A stretch of DNA of 62,321 nucleotides from Deltaproteobacteria bacterium. GTDB taxonomy: Bacteria; Desulfobacterota; JADFVX01. The stretch spans positions 1 to 62,321 of the forward strand of contig JAOUBX010000020.1 of NCBI GenBank assembly GCA_029860075.1, in the 5' to 3' direction. Below the pieces are notes generated by a model. The model did no database searches. It was not told the origin of the DNA and saw only the letters and a list, made by a program, of their open reading frames with translations. Below, in pieces: positions 43,238-52,539 of this stretch. Made by a program: the position numbers and the translations under genes. Each line of letters opens with the position of its first letter. Positions within the stretch are counted from its first letter, which is position 1.

Positions 43238-45415
43238 ATGTTTGGTAATTCGAGTCTTGGGAAAAAACTGATATCGGGATTTATTGGTATCGCCCTGGTA
43301 GTTCTTGCTGTCGGCATGGTAGGGTACCGCTCTGCAACAGTTATGGAGGGGGAGACGAAAACAATTATAGAGACAATGCCTCTGGCAGACGCCTCGATGG
43401 AGATGATGTTAGCCGTACTGAAAGATGAGTTAGTGATTATGGATATGCTAGAGACTAATGATGCAGAAAAGGTGGAGGAAATATGGAAGGAACATGAGGA
43501 AAATGTAGAAAGTTTTGATTCCTTTGCTGATGGAATACTTGGGGGCGGTGAGACGGAAGCCGGAATGATATTCGCAGCGAAGGATGAGAAGTTGAGACAA
43601 TTGGTGAAGGACGCTGATGAATTTCATAATGGTAGTTTCCAGCCTCTTATCAAGGAAATTCATGACTTGACCGTGGATGAAATAGCGCTTTCTAAAAAGG
43701 CTGAAGAGAATATGAGAGACGTAGAAAAAGCATATGACGAGGTTATAGAAACAGCGGAAAGCCTTGAAGGGAATATAAAAAATCGAATTAATTCACTCAT
43801 TGCGAAAGGTGCTTCTGCCGAAGAGATACAGAATAAAGAAAGCGGATGGGCAGATCTGTCGATGGAGATAAAAACGACGCTTGCCGAAACGAGGATAGTC
43901 ATCGAAGAGGCGGGCCAAAGCTTTGAGGCAGGGCACCTGGCTGGTCTCAGGAATGAATATGATGAAAAAATAGATGAATTTGATGGCTGGATATCGGCCC
44001 TGCTTCAGGGAGGGACTACGGCTGAGGGAATGATTGCGGCCATTGATGTGCCGGAACTTAGAGGTCTTGCCGCTAACCTGGACAAGGTTCACGATCAGCA
44101 GTTCAGTCCGGCTGCAGAAAGCTTCTTCTCTGTCCAGAACGAACTTGGCGATATAAGGGCAAAGGAGCATAAACTGGATGAAGAGGCTGATGTTGTCGGC
44201 AGCAAGATGATGACGATTTTGGAAGGTGTTGAACAAAGGGCGGGGGCAACTGTTGACGCAACAGCCGAAGAATCGGTGCAAGTAGCTGAATCATCGATTA
44301 CACAGATATTTTCGGGTATCGTTGCAGGTTTTGTCCTTGCCATTGCATTGGGGATACTTATTACGCGTAGCATTACAAGGCCCATCAATGCTGTTATAGA
44401 CGGTGTAGCGGAAGGCGCCGATCAGGTAGCATCAGCCTCTGCCGAGATATCTTCATCGAGCCAGTCCCTGGCGGAAGGGGCGACGGAACAGGCGGCTTCA
44501 CTGGAGGAGACTTCCTCATCACTGGAGCAGATGTCCTCTACGGTGCAGCAAAATGCCGATAATGCCGGTCAGGCGCAGCAGCTTTCGACAGTGGCAAAGG
44601 ATACGGCTGTTAAGGGGGCTGATTCCGTTAACAAGATGATCGATGCCGTCAACGAGATTAATACGAGCAGTGAAGAGGTCTCCAAGATTATCAAGGTTAT
44701 TGATGAGATTGCTTTTCAGACCAATCTGCTGGCCCTCAATGCAGCCGTAGAGGCGGCCCGTGCCGGTGAACACGGCAAGGGTTTTGCCGTTGTTGCCGAA
44801 GAGGTGAGAAATCTTGCCGGACGCAGCGCCGAAGCGGCCAAAACAACGTCCGGACTTATTGAGGACAGCACGGCCAAGGCTAAAATGGGGAGCGAGCTTG
44901 CCACTGAATCGGGTGAAGTATTGAATGAGATTGTATCGAACACGACAAAAGCGTCAGACCTTATTTCCGAGATTGCCGCTGCATCGAGAGAGCAGGCGGA
45001 AGGTATCAACCAGGTGACGAAGGCCGTGACCCAGATGGACCAGGTGACGCAGCAGAATTCAGCCTTTTCCGAAGAGACGGCTTCAGCAAGTGAGGAACTG
45101 TCTTCCCAGGCGGAAAGCCTCAAAGATCTCGTTGACAGGCTGGGAGAGATTGTCGGTGGCGCCGCAGTAGCCGGAAAAGGACATATCGTTCACAGGGTGG
45201 CAGGCAGAGGCGTTGCCGGGCAAAGGGGGGGCGGCGTAAGGAGGGCCGCTGCTGCAAAGGCGCATATTGCTGAAAATATCCATGAAATATTACATAAAGA
45301 AGGCCCTGAAAAAGTGCCTGTCAGAAAAGTCGCTCCTGCTAAGGGAGCGACATCAAAAACGGTGCATCCCAAAGATGTCATCCCCATGGATGATGAGGAG
45401 TTTAGGGAGTTTTAG
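43238..45415 (+). CDS. Methyl-accepting chemotaxis protein with duplicated helical sensory module
   Basis: The 725-residue receptor has a membrane helix at about 11-30 and a large periplasmic region (31-355). A second helix at about 356-374 ([18 protein letters not shown]), HAMP and a signalling hairpin tip ([34 protein letters not shown], about 490-523) follow. The periplasmic region contains two related modules, each with F...LLGGG/QGG-T-E-GMI...LR.L...H...F.P, an internal duplication like helical bimodular sensors. After the signalling domain a Gly/Ala-rich linker of about 70 residues ends in EFREF, which fits the x-[HFYW]-x2-[HFYW] CheR-tethering pentapeptide. Confidence 0.92.
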   Translation: MFGNSSLGKKLISGFIGIALVVLAVGMVGYRSATVMEGETKTIIETMPLADASMEMMLAVLKDELVIMDMLETNDAEKVEEIWKEHEENVESFDSFADGILGGGETEAGMIFAAKDEKLRQLVKDADEFHNGSFQPLIKEIHDLTVDEIALSKKAEENMRDVEKAYDEVIETAESLEGNIKNRINSLIAKGASAEEIQNKESGWADLSMEIKTTLAETRIVIEEAGQSFEAGHLAGLRNEYDEKIDEFDGWISALLQGGTTAEGMIAAIDVPELRGLAANLDKVHDQQFSPAAESFFSVQNELGDIRAKEHKLDEEADVVGSKMMTILEGVEQRAGATVDATAEESVQVAESSITQIFSGIVAGFVLAIALGILITRSITRPINAVIDGVAEGADQVASASAEISSSSQSLAEGATEQAASLEETSSSLEQMSSTVQQNADNAGQAQQLSTVAKDTAVKGADSVNKMIDAVNEINTSSEEVSKIIKVIDEIAFQTNLLALNAAVEAARAGEHGKGFAVVAEEVRNLAGRSAEAAKTTSGLIEDSTAKAKMGSELATESGEVLNEIVSNTTKASDLISEIAAASREQAEGINQVTKAVTQMDQVTQQNSAFSEETASASEELSSQAESLKDLVDRLGEIVGGAAVAGKGHIVHRVAGRGVAGQRGGGVRRAAAAKAHIAENIHEILHKEGPEKVPVRKVAPAKGATSKTVHPKDVIPMDDEEFREF

Positions 45416-45422
45416 TCCCTTA

Positions 45423-45463
45423 AAAAGCATTTTCTGCCGGGAAAAGGCAGAAAATGCTTTTGT
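45423..45463 (+). terminator. Terminator of the chemoreceptor operon
   Basis: AAAAGCATTTTCTGCC (45423-45438) and GGCAGAAAATGCTTTT (45446-45461) are perfect 16-bp arms with a 7-base loop. Confidence 0.9.
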
Positions 45464-45545
45464 CAAGGTAGTCATGCCATTCAAGGGAGGACCGAAAATA
45501 GCGCCTCTCAAGGGACATTATAAAATAACCCCCCTCACTCAACGC

Positions 45546-45597
45546 CCTCCCCCTTTAAGGAGGGGATGATAAGATCCCCTCCTCTTTCCAGGGGAGG
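45546..45597. repeat. C/G-rich double hairpin, related to the 4950 element
   Basis: Two adjacent hairpins of the form CCTCC...GGAGG and CCCCTCC...GGGGAGG are separated by ATGATAAGAT. They resemble the inner stem of the element at 4950-5044. Confidence 0.45.
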
Positions 45598-45701
45598 AAA
45601 AGATGAAAATCAGAAGGGTTGAGTCTGTTCAGGGTTGTGATCCAAAAAAGGGCCGTTGGCCTATGATTTCCGGCGCAAGCTCTTGGTCCCACAGCACTTT
45701 A

Positions 45702-45743
45702 AAAAAATACCCCTTTCACCTGCAGGTGAAAGGGGTATTTTTT
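45702..45743. terminator. Bidirectional terminator, 42-bp perfect palindrome
   Basis: Arms of 21 bp (45702-45722 and 45723-45743) start with an A run and end with a T run, with CACCTGCAGGTG at the centre. It can end both the chemoreceptor side and the minus-strand globin-sensor gene. Confidence 0.85.
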
Positions 45744-45889
45744 AAAGCATCGTGAAACCGCTATGCTGCGCTATAAATTCATGGCCAACGGCCCTTTCCG
45801 GTATTATCTGTTTATAAAAAATCTGATTAGCGCCTTTCAGAGGTTTTTCTTGAATTAACGGGCTATTTGATAAAAAAAACGGTTACAAA

Positions 45890-46789
45890 TTAGCGCTCTT
45901 GCTCCCGCTTCTCCGTATGTGACACTATCCAGTAGACGACACCAAGGACGGCAAGGGCGGCAATGAGCGATATCTGGGCGCCCACTTCCTCCGTTTTGAG
46001 AGAGGTTACCAGTATTTTCCTGATAATGGCCACCATGGCGACGCTGACAAAGACCTTGATAGAGAATTTCGCACCCTTCAGGTGATCGATTTCCGTATCG
46101 ACCAGTTCGATAACTACCCAGAGAATCATGAGGCTTCCCAGTGTGGCCAGTAGTCCTTTTTCAATGTTGCCGTCAAATAAGTGGGTAATGTCGTAGGCAA
46201 AAAGGCCGAGAACGGTAACGCCGAGAAAAACGAGGCCTATAACAAGAACGAGGTTCAGACCGTAAGAGAATCTTTTCGCAAAATTGATGAGTTTGTTCTC
46301 CGCCTTTTTTGAGATAAAGAAGAGGTTTTTTTCTTCTTCGATATAGGAAGCGGTGAGAATATCCAGGTTTATATCGAGGATTTTCCCTACGGAAAGGAGC
46401 ATATCGCCTCTCTCTTCACAGGCGGAAATTTCTTTCATAATAATGTCGGAGCAGAATTTTCTGACAAAACTTATGGACACATTAACATAATGTGAAGGCA
46501 GGTTAACTTTCACATGGGCATGGCCTATCCGTTCCAGGTAATAGGTGTAATCTGCATTATAGGGCCCATTAAACAGTTTTAAAAACCAACCCTTTAAAGC
46601 CCCCTTATGCTTGTTAATAATCTCATCATTTTTCAGATATTTGGATGCATTTTTAAACTGCATGGCTTTATTGTAAAAAGCATCGACAAACTCATCACCG
46701 TGTTTCTCCATAACAGGAGCAAGCTTCCTGAGCAGGTTTTCATCCCATGACGTAAAACTATAGTTTTCCTTGACCTTCTTTATGAGCAA
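45890..46789 (-). CDS. Globin-coupled sensor domain fused to a PsiE-like membrane domain
   Basis: The 299-residue protein has two parts. Residues 1-160 look like a protoglobin/globin-coupled sensor: all-helical, with LERIGHAHVKVNLPSHYV at 85-102, where H92 fits the proximal heme ligand in the family pattern (IG.AHV..GLP..Y). Residues 175-295 contain four hydrophobic helices (178-200, 214-231, 244-262, 271-289) with IELVDTEIDHLKG between the second and third, the layout of PsiE-family proteins (phosphate-starvation-inducible E). The globin part would bind heme and sense O2, NO or redox and act on the membrane part. The gene faces the chemoreceptor operon. Confidence 0.7.
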   Translation of the reverse strand: MLIKKVKENYSFTSWDENLLRKLAPVMEKHGDEFVDAFYNKAMQFKNASKYLKNDEIINKHKGALKGWFLKLFNGPYNADYTYYLERIGHAHVKVNLPSHYVNVSISFVRKFCSDIIMKEISACEERGDMLLSVGKILDINLDILTASYIEEEKNLFFISKKAENKLINFAKRFSYGLNLVLVIGLVFLGVTVLGLFAYDITHLFDGNIEKGLLATLGSLMILWVVIELVDTEIDHLKGAKFSIKVFVSVAMVAIIRKILVTSLKTEEVGAQISLIAALAVLGVVYWIVSHTEKREQER

Positions 46790-47156
46790 AATGTAGCCTC
46801 CCTTATTGATTTCATGTTCCTGAATAGAAGAGTAATGATGTTTAATTCGTAAAGTCGTTTCAAAAACTTTATATCACTTTTATCGTCATTTCAACTTTTA
46901 TATTTTTGCTTAACAAAATGTGTAAGAGCGTTAATTAATTTATAAAACCATTCCTTGCTTGATCTTGACTTTTTAAGACAAGCTATAATAGACTAACACT
47001 GTAGAGCACAGTGTATTGCTTTGCCTTTCTTTCAGGCATGCCGTATAGCTCACCTCATTTAACCAAAAAAAATATAATTTAAATTGTTCCCGGTCAAATA
47101 TTGTTTTAAGGAGGCGCATATTGATGCTTCCAGGGAAAGTTTAAGGAGTTCGACAC
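46790..47156. other. 367-bp divergent region
   Basis: The region between the globin-sensor gene and the TPR gene includes TATAAT (46984-46989) with only poor -35 candidates (TTGATC at 46959, 19-bp spacer). A six-codon leader frame with its own AAGGAGG lies at 47124-47144. No other gene is seen. Confidence 0.4.
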
Positions 47157-49925
47157 TTGGCAATTGATAAAAGTAAAGTACAGGCCCAGGCACAAAAGTT
47201 TGCGCTCAAAGGTCAGACTGATAAAGCGATAAAGGAATATCTCCTGCTCTTTGATGATGACCCGGAAGATATAAAGGTCTGTCAAAAGCTGGGTGATCTT
47301 TATAATAAAAAAGGTAACAAAAAAGAAGCCCAGAAATATCAGGAAAAAGTTGCCGAAGATTATACGGCAAAAGGTTTTTACCTAAAAGCGATAGCCGTAT
47401 ACAAGCAGATCCTGAGAGCTGATCCGTCACAGCTGGCTCTCAACCTCAAACTTGCAGACCTCTACAATAAACAGGGACTGCCTAACGAAGCCATTTCTCA
47501 ATACAGGCTGGTGGCAGGCCAGTACGAAAAGAGCGGTAAAATAAGGGATGCCCTTCAAGTCATCGGCCAGATGGCTGATATTGACCCCTCCAACGTAATG
47601 ATCAGAATTAAGCTTGCTGAACGTTATGTGAAGGAAGGAATCAATGATAAGGCCATAGAGCAGATACTCAAGGCTGGAGAAGAGTATAAAAAAGATGAAA
47701 AGCATGATGAGATAATTAAGCTTTATGAAAAGTTTACCGGTGTAGATCAGTCCTCTAAAGAAATATATAAAGGTCTTGCAACGGCCTGTATCGAGAGCGG
47801 TGACGATGATAAGGCCCTTGCCAAACTTCAAAAAGCGCTTCAAATTGATTCTGAAGATATAGAAACCCTTTTCCTTCTTACGGGCCTTTATAAAAAGAAA
47901 GGTGAACCGGATAAGGCAAAAAGCTCTCTCCAGCATATTCTTAAAATAGACTCCATGTCTATTGAAGCGAGAAAAGAAATTGCCGTTATCTATGTTGACG
48001 CAGGTGACCAGGAAAGGGCCCTTTCAGAGTATGAAATGCTGGTAGATCTCTACCTCAAAGACGAACTCTTTGATGATGCCTTGCAACTGATTGAAAGTTT
48101 AAAGGAAAAAATGCCCGGCAACTCGCGGGTTATGGGCAAGCTCTGTGAGATTCACTGGATAATGAAAGACCAGGATAAGCTTGTCGAATCATACAAGGAA
48201 CTGGCCAGGCTTTATACTGAACAGGGTGAAGAGAGTAAAGCCCGCGAGGTTTATGGCAGAGTGCTTGAACTGAGGCCGGCCGATGAAGAAGCGAAGGCGG
48301 CGACGGCTGAGGGGAAAGTCCCTGAGGCAGAAGAAAAAGCTGAAGCCGGGGAAAAAGAAGAGGCTGCTGATGAGACGGGGCCTTTGAGTCGCGCAGAAGT
48401 TACAAAGATACTGACGGAAGTCGATGTCTACCTCAAGTACGGCATGGAAGACAAGGTTGAAGAAGCCCTCCAGGTGGTGCTCAATCGAAATCCCGATAAC
48501 ATTGAAGCAAGACTAAAACTTAAAGATTTCTTTGTCAGTCAGAAGAAACCCGATGAAGGGGCTTCTGTTTATTTTGAGGCCATTCATATTTATAAAAAGC
48601 TCGGCGAAGATGAGAAGGTTCTTGAAAGCCTGAAAGATCTTTTAAAAATAAAACCCGGCCATAAAGAAGCGGCAGCTCTGCATAAATCCCTGGCAGGGGA
48701 GGAAGAAGAACTTATAGCGGAAGAAGCCTTTCCTGATGAAATTGAGCTTGAAATTGAAGGTGAAGAAGAAGTTAAGGTTGAAGAAGAGGAAGAAGCTCAA
48801 GTTGTCGCCGGGGTAGAGGAAGTTGAGGAAGTAGAAGCAGTAGAAGAGATAGAGGCCGTTGAAGAAGTTGAGGAAATAGAGGAAGTTGAAGAGATAGAGG
48901 CCGTTGAAGAAGTTGAGGAAGTTGAGGAAGTTGAAGAGATAGAGGCCGTTGAGGAGATTGAAGCGCTTGAAGAGGAAGCGATGGAGCTTGAGCCTCTTGA
49001 AGCAGAGTTGATAGAAGAAGAGGAACTGGAAGAAGCAGTGGCAGAAGAACCTGCTCCCCTTGAAGAGGAAGAAGCGCTTGTTCTTGATGTTGCAGAACCT
49101 TTAAGTATTGCAGATGTGGGAGAGTTGCTTGAGGAGGCCCAGTTTTATATTCACCAGGAACTTTTTGAAAAGGCAAGAATAAGTCTTAAAGAAATTGAAG
49201 AACTTGCTCCCGGTAACAGTGAAGCTGCTGAAATGCTTGAAAAAATTGAAGACCTCGAATCTCAGAGCCTTTGTGAAATGCCGGTGCAGGAAGTGGAAGC
49301 TGCTGAAGAAAGCTTTTTTGACCTCTCGGCAGAACTGTCTGACGAAATTACCGGCACAGGGACGGCTGCAGGCTCCCTTGGGGACGAAGAAATGCTCAGT
49401 TTTGACGCTCTCTTCGATTCTTTCAAGGAAGGCGTGTCGCAGCAGGTATCCGGTGAAGATAGTGAGACCCATTACAACCTCGGTATTGCATACAAGGAAA
49501 TGGGGCTCTTCGATGATGCCATTGAAGAGTTTAAAATTGCCATGAAGGACCCTGGCAAAAAGTTTGATTCCTATTCCATGCTGGGGCTTTGCAGCTTCGA
49601 TAACGGTCAGCCTGAAGATGCCATTGAATATTTCAGAATTGGTCTCGATAGTGAGGGAATAACTAAAGAGGCGGAACTGAATCTTACCTATGAACTCGGC
49701 CTTGCTTATAAAAAAGCGAATATGGTCGTTGAAGCGAAAGAGGCTCTTGAAAAGGTCTATAGTTCTGATAAAACCTTCAGAGAAGTTTCCCGTGAATATG
49801 CCGAAGTTAAGGAAATGTATGGCAAAGGGGGGGGAGAAGAGATTCCGGGCATGGAAACGGTGAGTGAAAAAGATGTGCCCGGTGAGGGCGAGGGCAACCC
49901 TAAAGACAAGGTTTCTTATTTATAA
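47157..49925 (+). CDS. Large TPR protein with an acidic low-complexity insert
   Basis: The start is TTG with AAGGAG upstream, giving 922 residues. About nine TPR motifs fill residues 10-375 (for example AKGFYLKAIAVYKQILRADP and NEAISQYRLVAGQYEKSGK). An Ala/Glu linker and two more TPRs (410-520) follow. Residues about 530-655 are almost only Glu, Val, Ile and Ala, including a 45-bp tandem repeat in the DNA, and the last part (690-915) returns to TPRs (HYNLGIAYKEMGLFDDAIEEFKIAM). No signal peptide or membrane helix is seen, so it is a cytoplasmic scaffold. It is followed 12 bp later by an ExeA-like ATPase, its likely partner. Confidence 0.85.
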   Translation: MAIDKSKVQAQAQKFALKGQTDKAIKEYLLLFDDDPEDIKVCQKLGDLYNKKGNKKEAQKYQEKVAEDYTAKGFYLKAIAVYKQILRADPSQLALNLKLADLYNKQGLPNEAISQYRLVAGQYEKSGKIRDALQVIGQMADIDPSNVMIRIKLAERYVKEGINDKAIEQILKAGEEYKKDEKHDEIIKLYEKFTGVDQSSKEIYKGLATACIESGDDDKALAKLQKALQIDSEDIETLFLLTGLYKKKGEPDKAKSSLQHILKIDSMSIEARKEIAVIYVDAGDQERALSEYEMLVDLYLKDELFDDALQLIESLKEKMPGNSRVMGKLCEIHWIMKDQDKLVESYKELARLYTEQGEESKAREVYGRVLELRPADEEAKAATAEGKVPEAEEKAEAGEKEEAADETGPLSRAEVTKILTEVDVYLKYGMEDKVEEALQVVLNRNPDNIEARLKLKDFFVSQKKPDEGASVYFEAIHIYKKLGEDEKVLESLKDLLKIKPGHKEAAALHKSLAGEEEELIAEEAFPDEIELEIEGEEEVKVEEEEEAQVVAGVEEVEEVEAVEEIEAVEEVEEIEEVEEIEAVEEVEEVEEVEEIEAVEEIEALEEEAMELEPLEAELIEEEELEEAVAEEPAPLEEEEALVLDVAEPLSIADVGELLEEAQFYIHQELFEKARISLKEIEELAPGNSEAAEMLEKIEDLESQSLCEMPVQEVEAAEESFFDLSAELSDEITGTGTAAGSLGDEEMLSFDALFDSFKEGVSQQVSGEDSETHYNLGIAYKEMGLFDDAIEEFKIAMKDPGKKFDSYSMLGLCSFDNGQPEDAIEYFRIGLDSEGITKEAELNLTYELGLAYKKANMVVEAKEALEKVYSSDKTFREVSREYAEVKEMYGKGGGEEIPGMETVSEKDVPGEGEGNPKDKVSYL
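48843..48968 (+). repeat. 45-bp in-frame tandem repeat
   Basis: The unit starting GAAGAGATAGAGGCCGTT begins at 48843, 48888 and 48933, exactly 45 bp apart. The third copy diverges after about 24 bp. It encodes EEIEAVEEVEE(I/V)EEV blocks in the TPR protein. Confidence 0.85.
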
Positions 49926-49937
49926 AAGGAGTTTAAG

Positions 49938-50861
49938 TTGAGCTATCTTGAGTTTTACGGGTTGACGGAAGAACCCTTTGGCAATGCGCCCGTATCATCA
50001 AAGTTTTTTTATAACAGCGCTCAGCATTCGCAGGCGCTTCTTCGTATGATGTATGCGGCGGATGCCATGAAAGGGCTTGCCATGGTCGTTGGTGATATTG
50101 GTTCCGGAAAGACGACGCTGGCGAGAAGGATGCTCGACCAGCTTCCTGATGAAGAATATGAAGCGGCCATGCTTGTTATTATTCATTCCGCCATTACGGC
50201 TGACTGGCTTCTCAGGAGAATTGCGACACTTCTCGGCATCGATGAACCTCCCCATGACAAGGCGACCATCCTCGGTCTTATTTATGAAAAGCTTAAGGAG
50301 ATCAACGAAGCAGGTAAAAAGGCCATTCTCATTGTTGATGAAGTACAGATGCTTCAGTCGAAGGAGATTATGGAGGAATTCAGGGGGCTTTTAAATCTGG
50401 AAGTGCCCGGTAAAAAACTGCTTACTTTTATCTTTTTTGGCCTTCCCGAGGTTGAGGACTATCTCAAACTTGATGAACCGCTCGACCAGCGGGTTGCCGT
50501 AAAATATCACCTTAAATCACTCAGTGAGGAATCTACCGAGTCTTACATGAAGCACAGGCTTCATGTGGCAGGGGCTAAAAGGATGTTTTTCTCCAGGGAA
50601 GCGGTGGAATCCGTATACAAACTGTCGCGAGGCGTTCCGCGGCTGATCAATACGCTCTGCGATAATGCGCTTTTTGAAGGATATCTTCTTAAAAAAGATG
50701 TTATCAGTGAATCGCTGGTAAATAGCGTCGGCAAGGATTTACGCCTCGATGAAGAATCGAGGGAAAAATTCAAAGAGACATCGGCCGCCTCAAGCGTTAA
50801 AATCGAGCAGTCGGAGAGCCTTCATGAAATCGACAATATTCTGGACAAGCTGACAGAGTAG
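49938..50861 (+). CDS. ExeA/MshM-like AAA ATPase
   Basis: The 307-residue protein begins at TTG with AAAGGAG upstream. MSYLEFYGLTEEPFGNAPVSSKFFY is the classic opening of GspA/ExeA-type ATPases. Walker A is GDIGSGKTT (52-60) and Walker B is AILIVDEVQ (129-137). FRGLLNLE and SRGVPRLINTLCDNAL complete the AAA fold. It lacks the C-terminal membrane and peptidoglycan-binding parts of ExeA, so it is closer to MshM in length. Family members work with type II secretion or type IV pilus assembly, but here the only neighbour is the TPR scaffold. Confidence 0.85.
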   Translation: MSYLEFYGLTEEPFGNAPVSSKFFYNSAQHSQALLRMMYAADAMKGLAMVVGDIGSGKTTLARRMLDQLPDEEYEAAMLVIIHSAITADWLLRRIATLLGIDEPPHDKATILGLIYEKLKEINEAGKKAILIVDEVQMLQSKEIMEEFRGLLNLEVPGKKLLTFIFFGLPEVEDYLKLDEPLDQRVAVKYHLKSLSEESTESYMKHRLHVAGAKRMFFSREAVESVYKLSRGVPRLINTLCDNALFEGYLLKKDVISESLVNSVGKDLRLDEESREKFKETSAASSVKIEQSESLHEIDNILDKLTE

Positions 50862-50907
50862 GTTTCAAACACTTCTTTTTACAAAAACATTTGATCCTGG
50901 TCACACC

Positions 50908-52374
50908 ATGATTAAGGATACCTGCATATTCTCTTTACTGAGAAAAAATCCGCTTCTTGAAAAAATTTATTTAATCTCCAGAGAAATCTCTTCCCCTCTC
51001 TATATTGTCGGCGGTTCCATAAGAGACCTTTTTGTAAAAGGACATTTTGCCGACCTCGATTTTGCTGTTCATGAGAAGGTTGAGGCTGTTGCTTGTGCTG
51101 TTGCCGAATCGCTGGGTGGAACATCGTTTTCTCTCGGCAGCGAAAAAAAATCCTGCTGGCGCGTTGCCCTTAGTGATGACGATGAGCTTCTTGAAATGGA
51201 TTTTACCGCCTTTAAGGGGGACAATATAGAAGCGGACCTGGCGAAACGTGATTTTACTATTAATGCCATTGCCCTTTCCCTGTCAGATCTTTTCGAAGCC
51301 TCTTCACCGGGGCTTATCGATCCCTTCGATGGCAGGGGTGATCTTGAAAAAGGGATTTTAAGGCCCCTTTCGGAAGAGGCCCTTAAAGAGGACCCTTTGA
51401 GAATTATCAGAGGATTTCGCCTCATGGCCCTCTTTGATCTGCAACGGTCAGAGGATTTTTTAATACTTGCCGTGCGTTATTGTTCCGCTTTGAAAAAGGT
51501 TGCCCATGAAAGGATTAGAGCAGAACTTTTTAAAACCTTTTCTGCCGCCAGGGCTTCATCGACGCTGCAATTGATGGTTGAAACCGGTGTTCTCCAGGTA
51601 ATTCTCCCCGAAATAATTGAATGGGAAAAGCTTGACCAGGGCTCATTTCATAAGTTTGATCTGCTCATGCACTCCCTGAAGACCTTTGCCTGCCTTGAGG
51701 AAATACTGCTTGATGAATCTCTTTTTTCTCCCGTCCAAAGGGAAATGATTGCAATCCATCTTGATGAAAAGATTGTTCAGGGAATTGATCGCAGGGGGCT
51801 TCTCAAGTTTGCAGCCTTTCTCCACGATTCGGGAAAGCCCCTTACTTTTAAAAGGGAAGCGGCCAAGGTTTCCTTCCATGGCCATGAAGAAGAAGGCGCC
51901 ATCCTTAATAAAGGGATAGCAAGAAGGCTAAAGCTGGGAAGCCATGCCGGAAAGGTCCTTTCAAATATTACAAAAAGACATATGAGGCCGCTTCACCTGT
52001 CAAAGGCGGGCATGCTGACGGGCCGCGCCATGGACAGGATGATCAGGGATTGTGGCGATGAACTGATTGAAGTGCTTCTTCTTGCGCTGGCTGATACGCT
52101 GGCAACGAGGGATGCCAGGAAGGTCGAATTTACCGATGTGGAGGGGCTCGTTCAGAAGTTGATTGACCGCTGCGATGAAGTCAGCAAACTTTCACCGGCG
52201 CCGCTTCTAAAAGGCAATGATGTTATGCGTATAAGGGGGATAGGAGAGGGCGCCCTGGTAGGTAAATATCTGGGATTGATTGAAGATGCCCGTATTGACG
52301 GGGAGATTGAAAACAGGGATGAGGCTATCCGCTTTCTGAAAAAATTGAAGGCCCCAGGTCCTCCTGACAATTGA
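50908..52374 (+). CDS. CCA tRNA nucleotidyltransferase/poly(A) polymerase family (class II)
   Basis: The 488-residue protein has YIVGGSIRDL (33-41), DLDFAV with the metal-binding Asp pair (D49, D51), KRDFTINAIAL, DPFDGRGDLEKGILRPL and DPLRIIRGFRL, all class II nucleotidyltransferase motifs. An HD domain follows (FLHDSGKP, about residue 303). It would add CCA, or part of it, to tRNA ends. Whether it is a full CCA enzyme or a poly(A)/CC-adding relative cannot be told by eye. It starts 46 bp after the ATPase gene. Confidence 0.85.
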   Translation: MIKDTCIFSLLRKNPLLEKIYLISREISSPLYIVGGSIRDLFVKGHFADLDFAVHEKVEAVACAVAESLGGTSFSLGSEKKSCWRVALSDDDELLEMDFTAFKGDNIEADLAKRDFTINAIALSLSDLFEASSPGLIDPFDGRGDLEKGILRPLSEEALKEDPLRIIRGFRLMALFDLQRSEDFLILAVRYCSALKKVAHERIRAELFKTFSAARASSTLQLMVETGVLQVILPEIIEWEKLDQGSFHKFDLLMHSLKTFACLEEILLDESLFSPVQREMIAIHLDEKIVQGIDRRGLLKFAAFLHDSGKPLTFKREAAKVSFHGHEEEGAILNKGIARRLKLGSHAGKVLSNITKRHMRPLHLSKAGMLTGRAMDRMIRDCGDELIEVLLLALADTLATRDARKVEFTDVEGLVQKLIDRCDEVSKLSPAPLLKGNDVMRIRGIGEGALVGKYLGLIEDARIDGEIENRDEAIRFLKKLKAPGPPDN

Positions 52375-52539
52375 TTTGGTCCCATTTCTCAGCAAATTTC
52401 TGCTGTAGTGGCTAAAGGTCACGGCCTGATCGTTTTTTGCTCAGCCGGGCTGTCCGACAGCGTGTTGACTATGTCTGCGCGGCTCTCAGTTGCAAAAACC
52501 AGGGATGAATCTTTCACGAATTCTGGTGAAAAATACGGG

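Larger units (their letters stand above)
45416..45889. other. 474-bp convergent region with two strong terminators and a GC-rich hairpin repeat
   Basis: It contains the receptor terminator (45423-45461), C/G-rich hairpins of the dispersed type (45546-45597) and a 42-bp perfect palindrome (45702-45743). No gene is seen. Confidence 0.6.

Noticed and set aside
48772..49176. Leu/Gln/Pro-rich minus-strand frame inside the TPR gene
   Set aside because: It is the antisense reading of GAA/GAG/GTT repeats, and composition alone explains its length.
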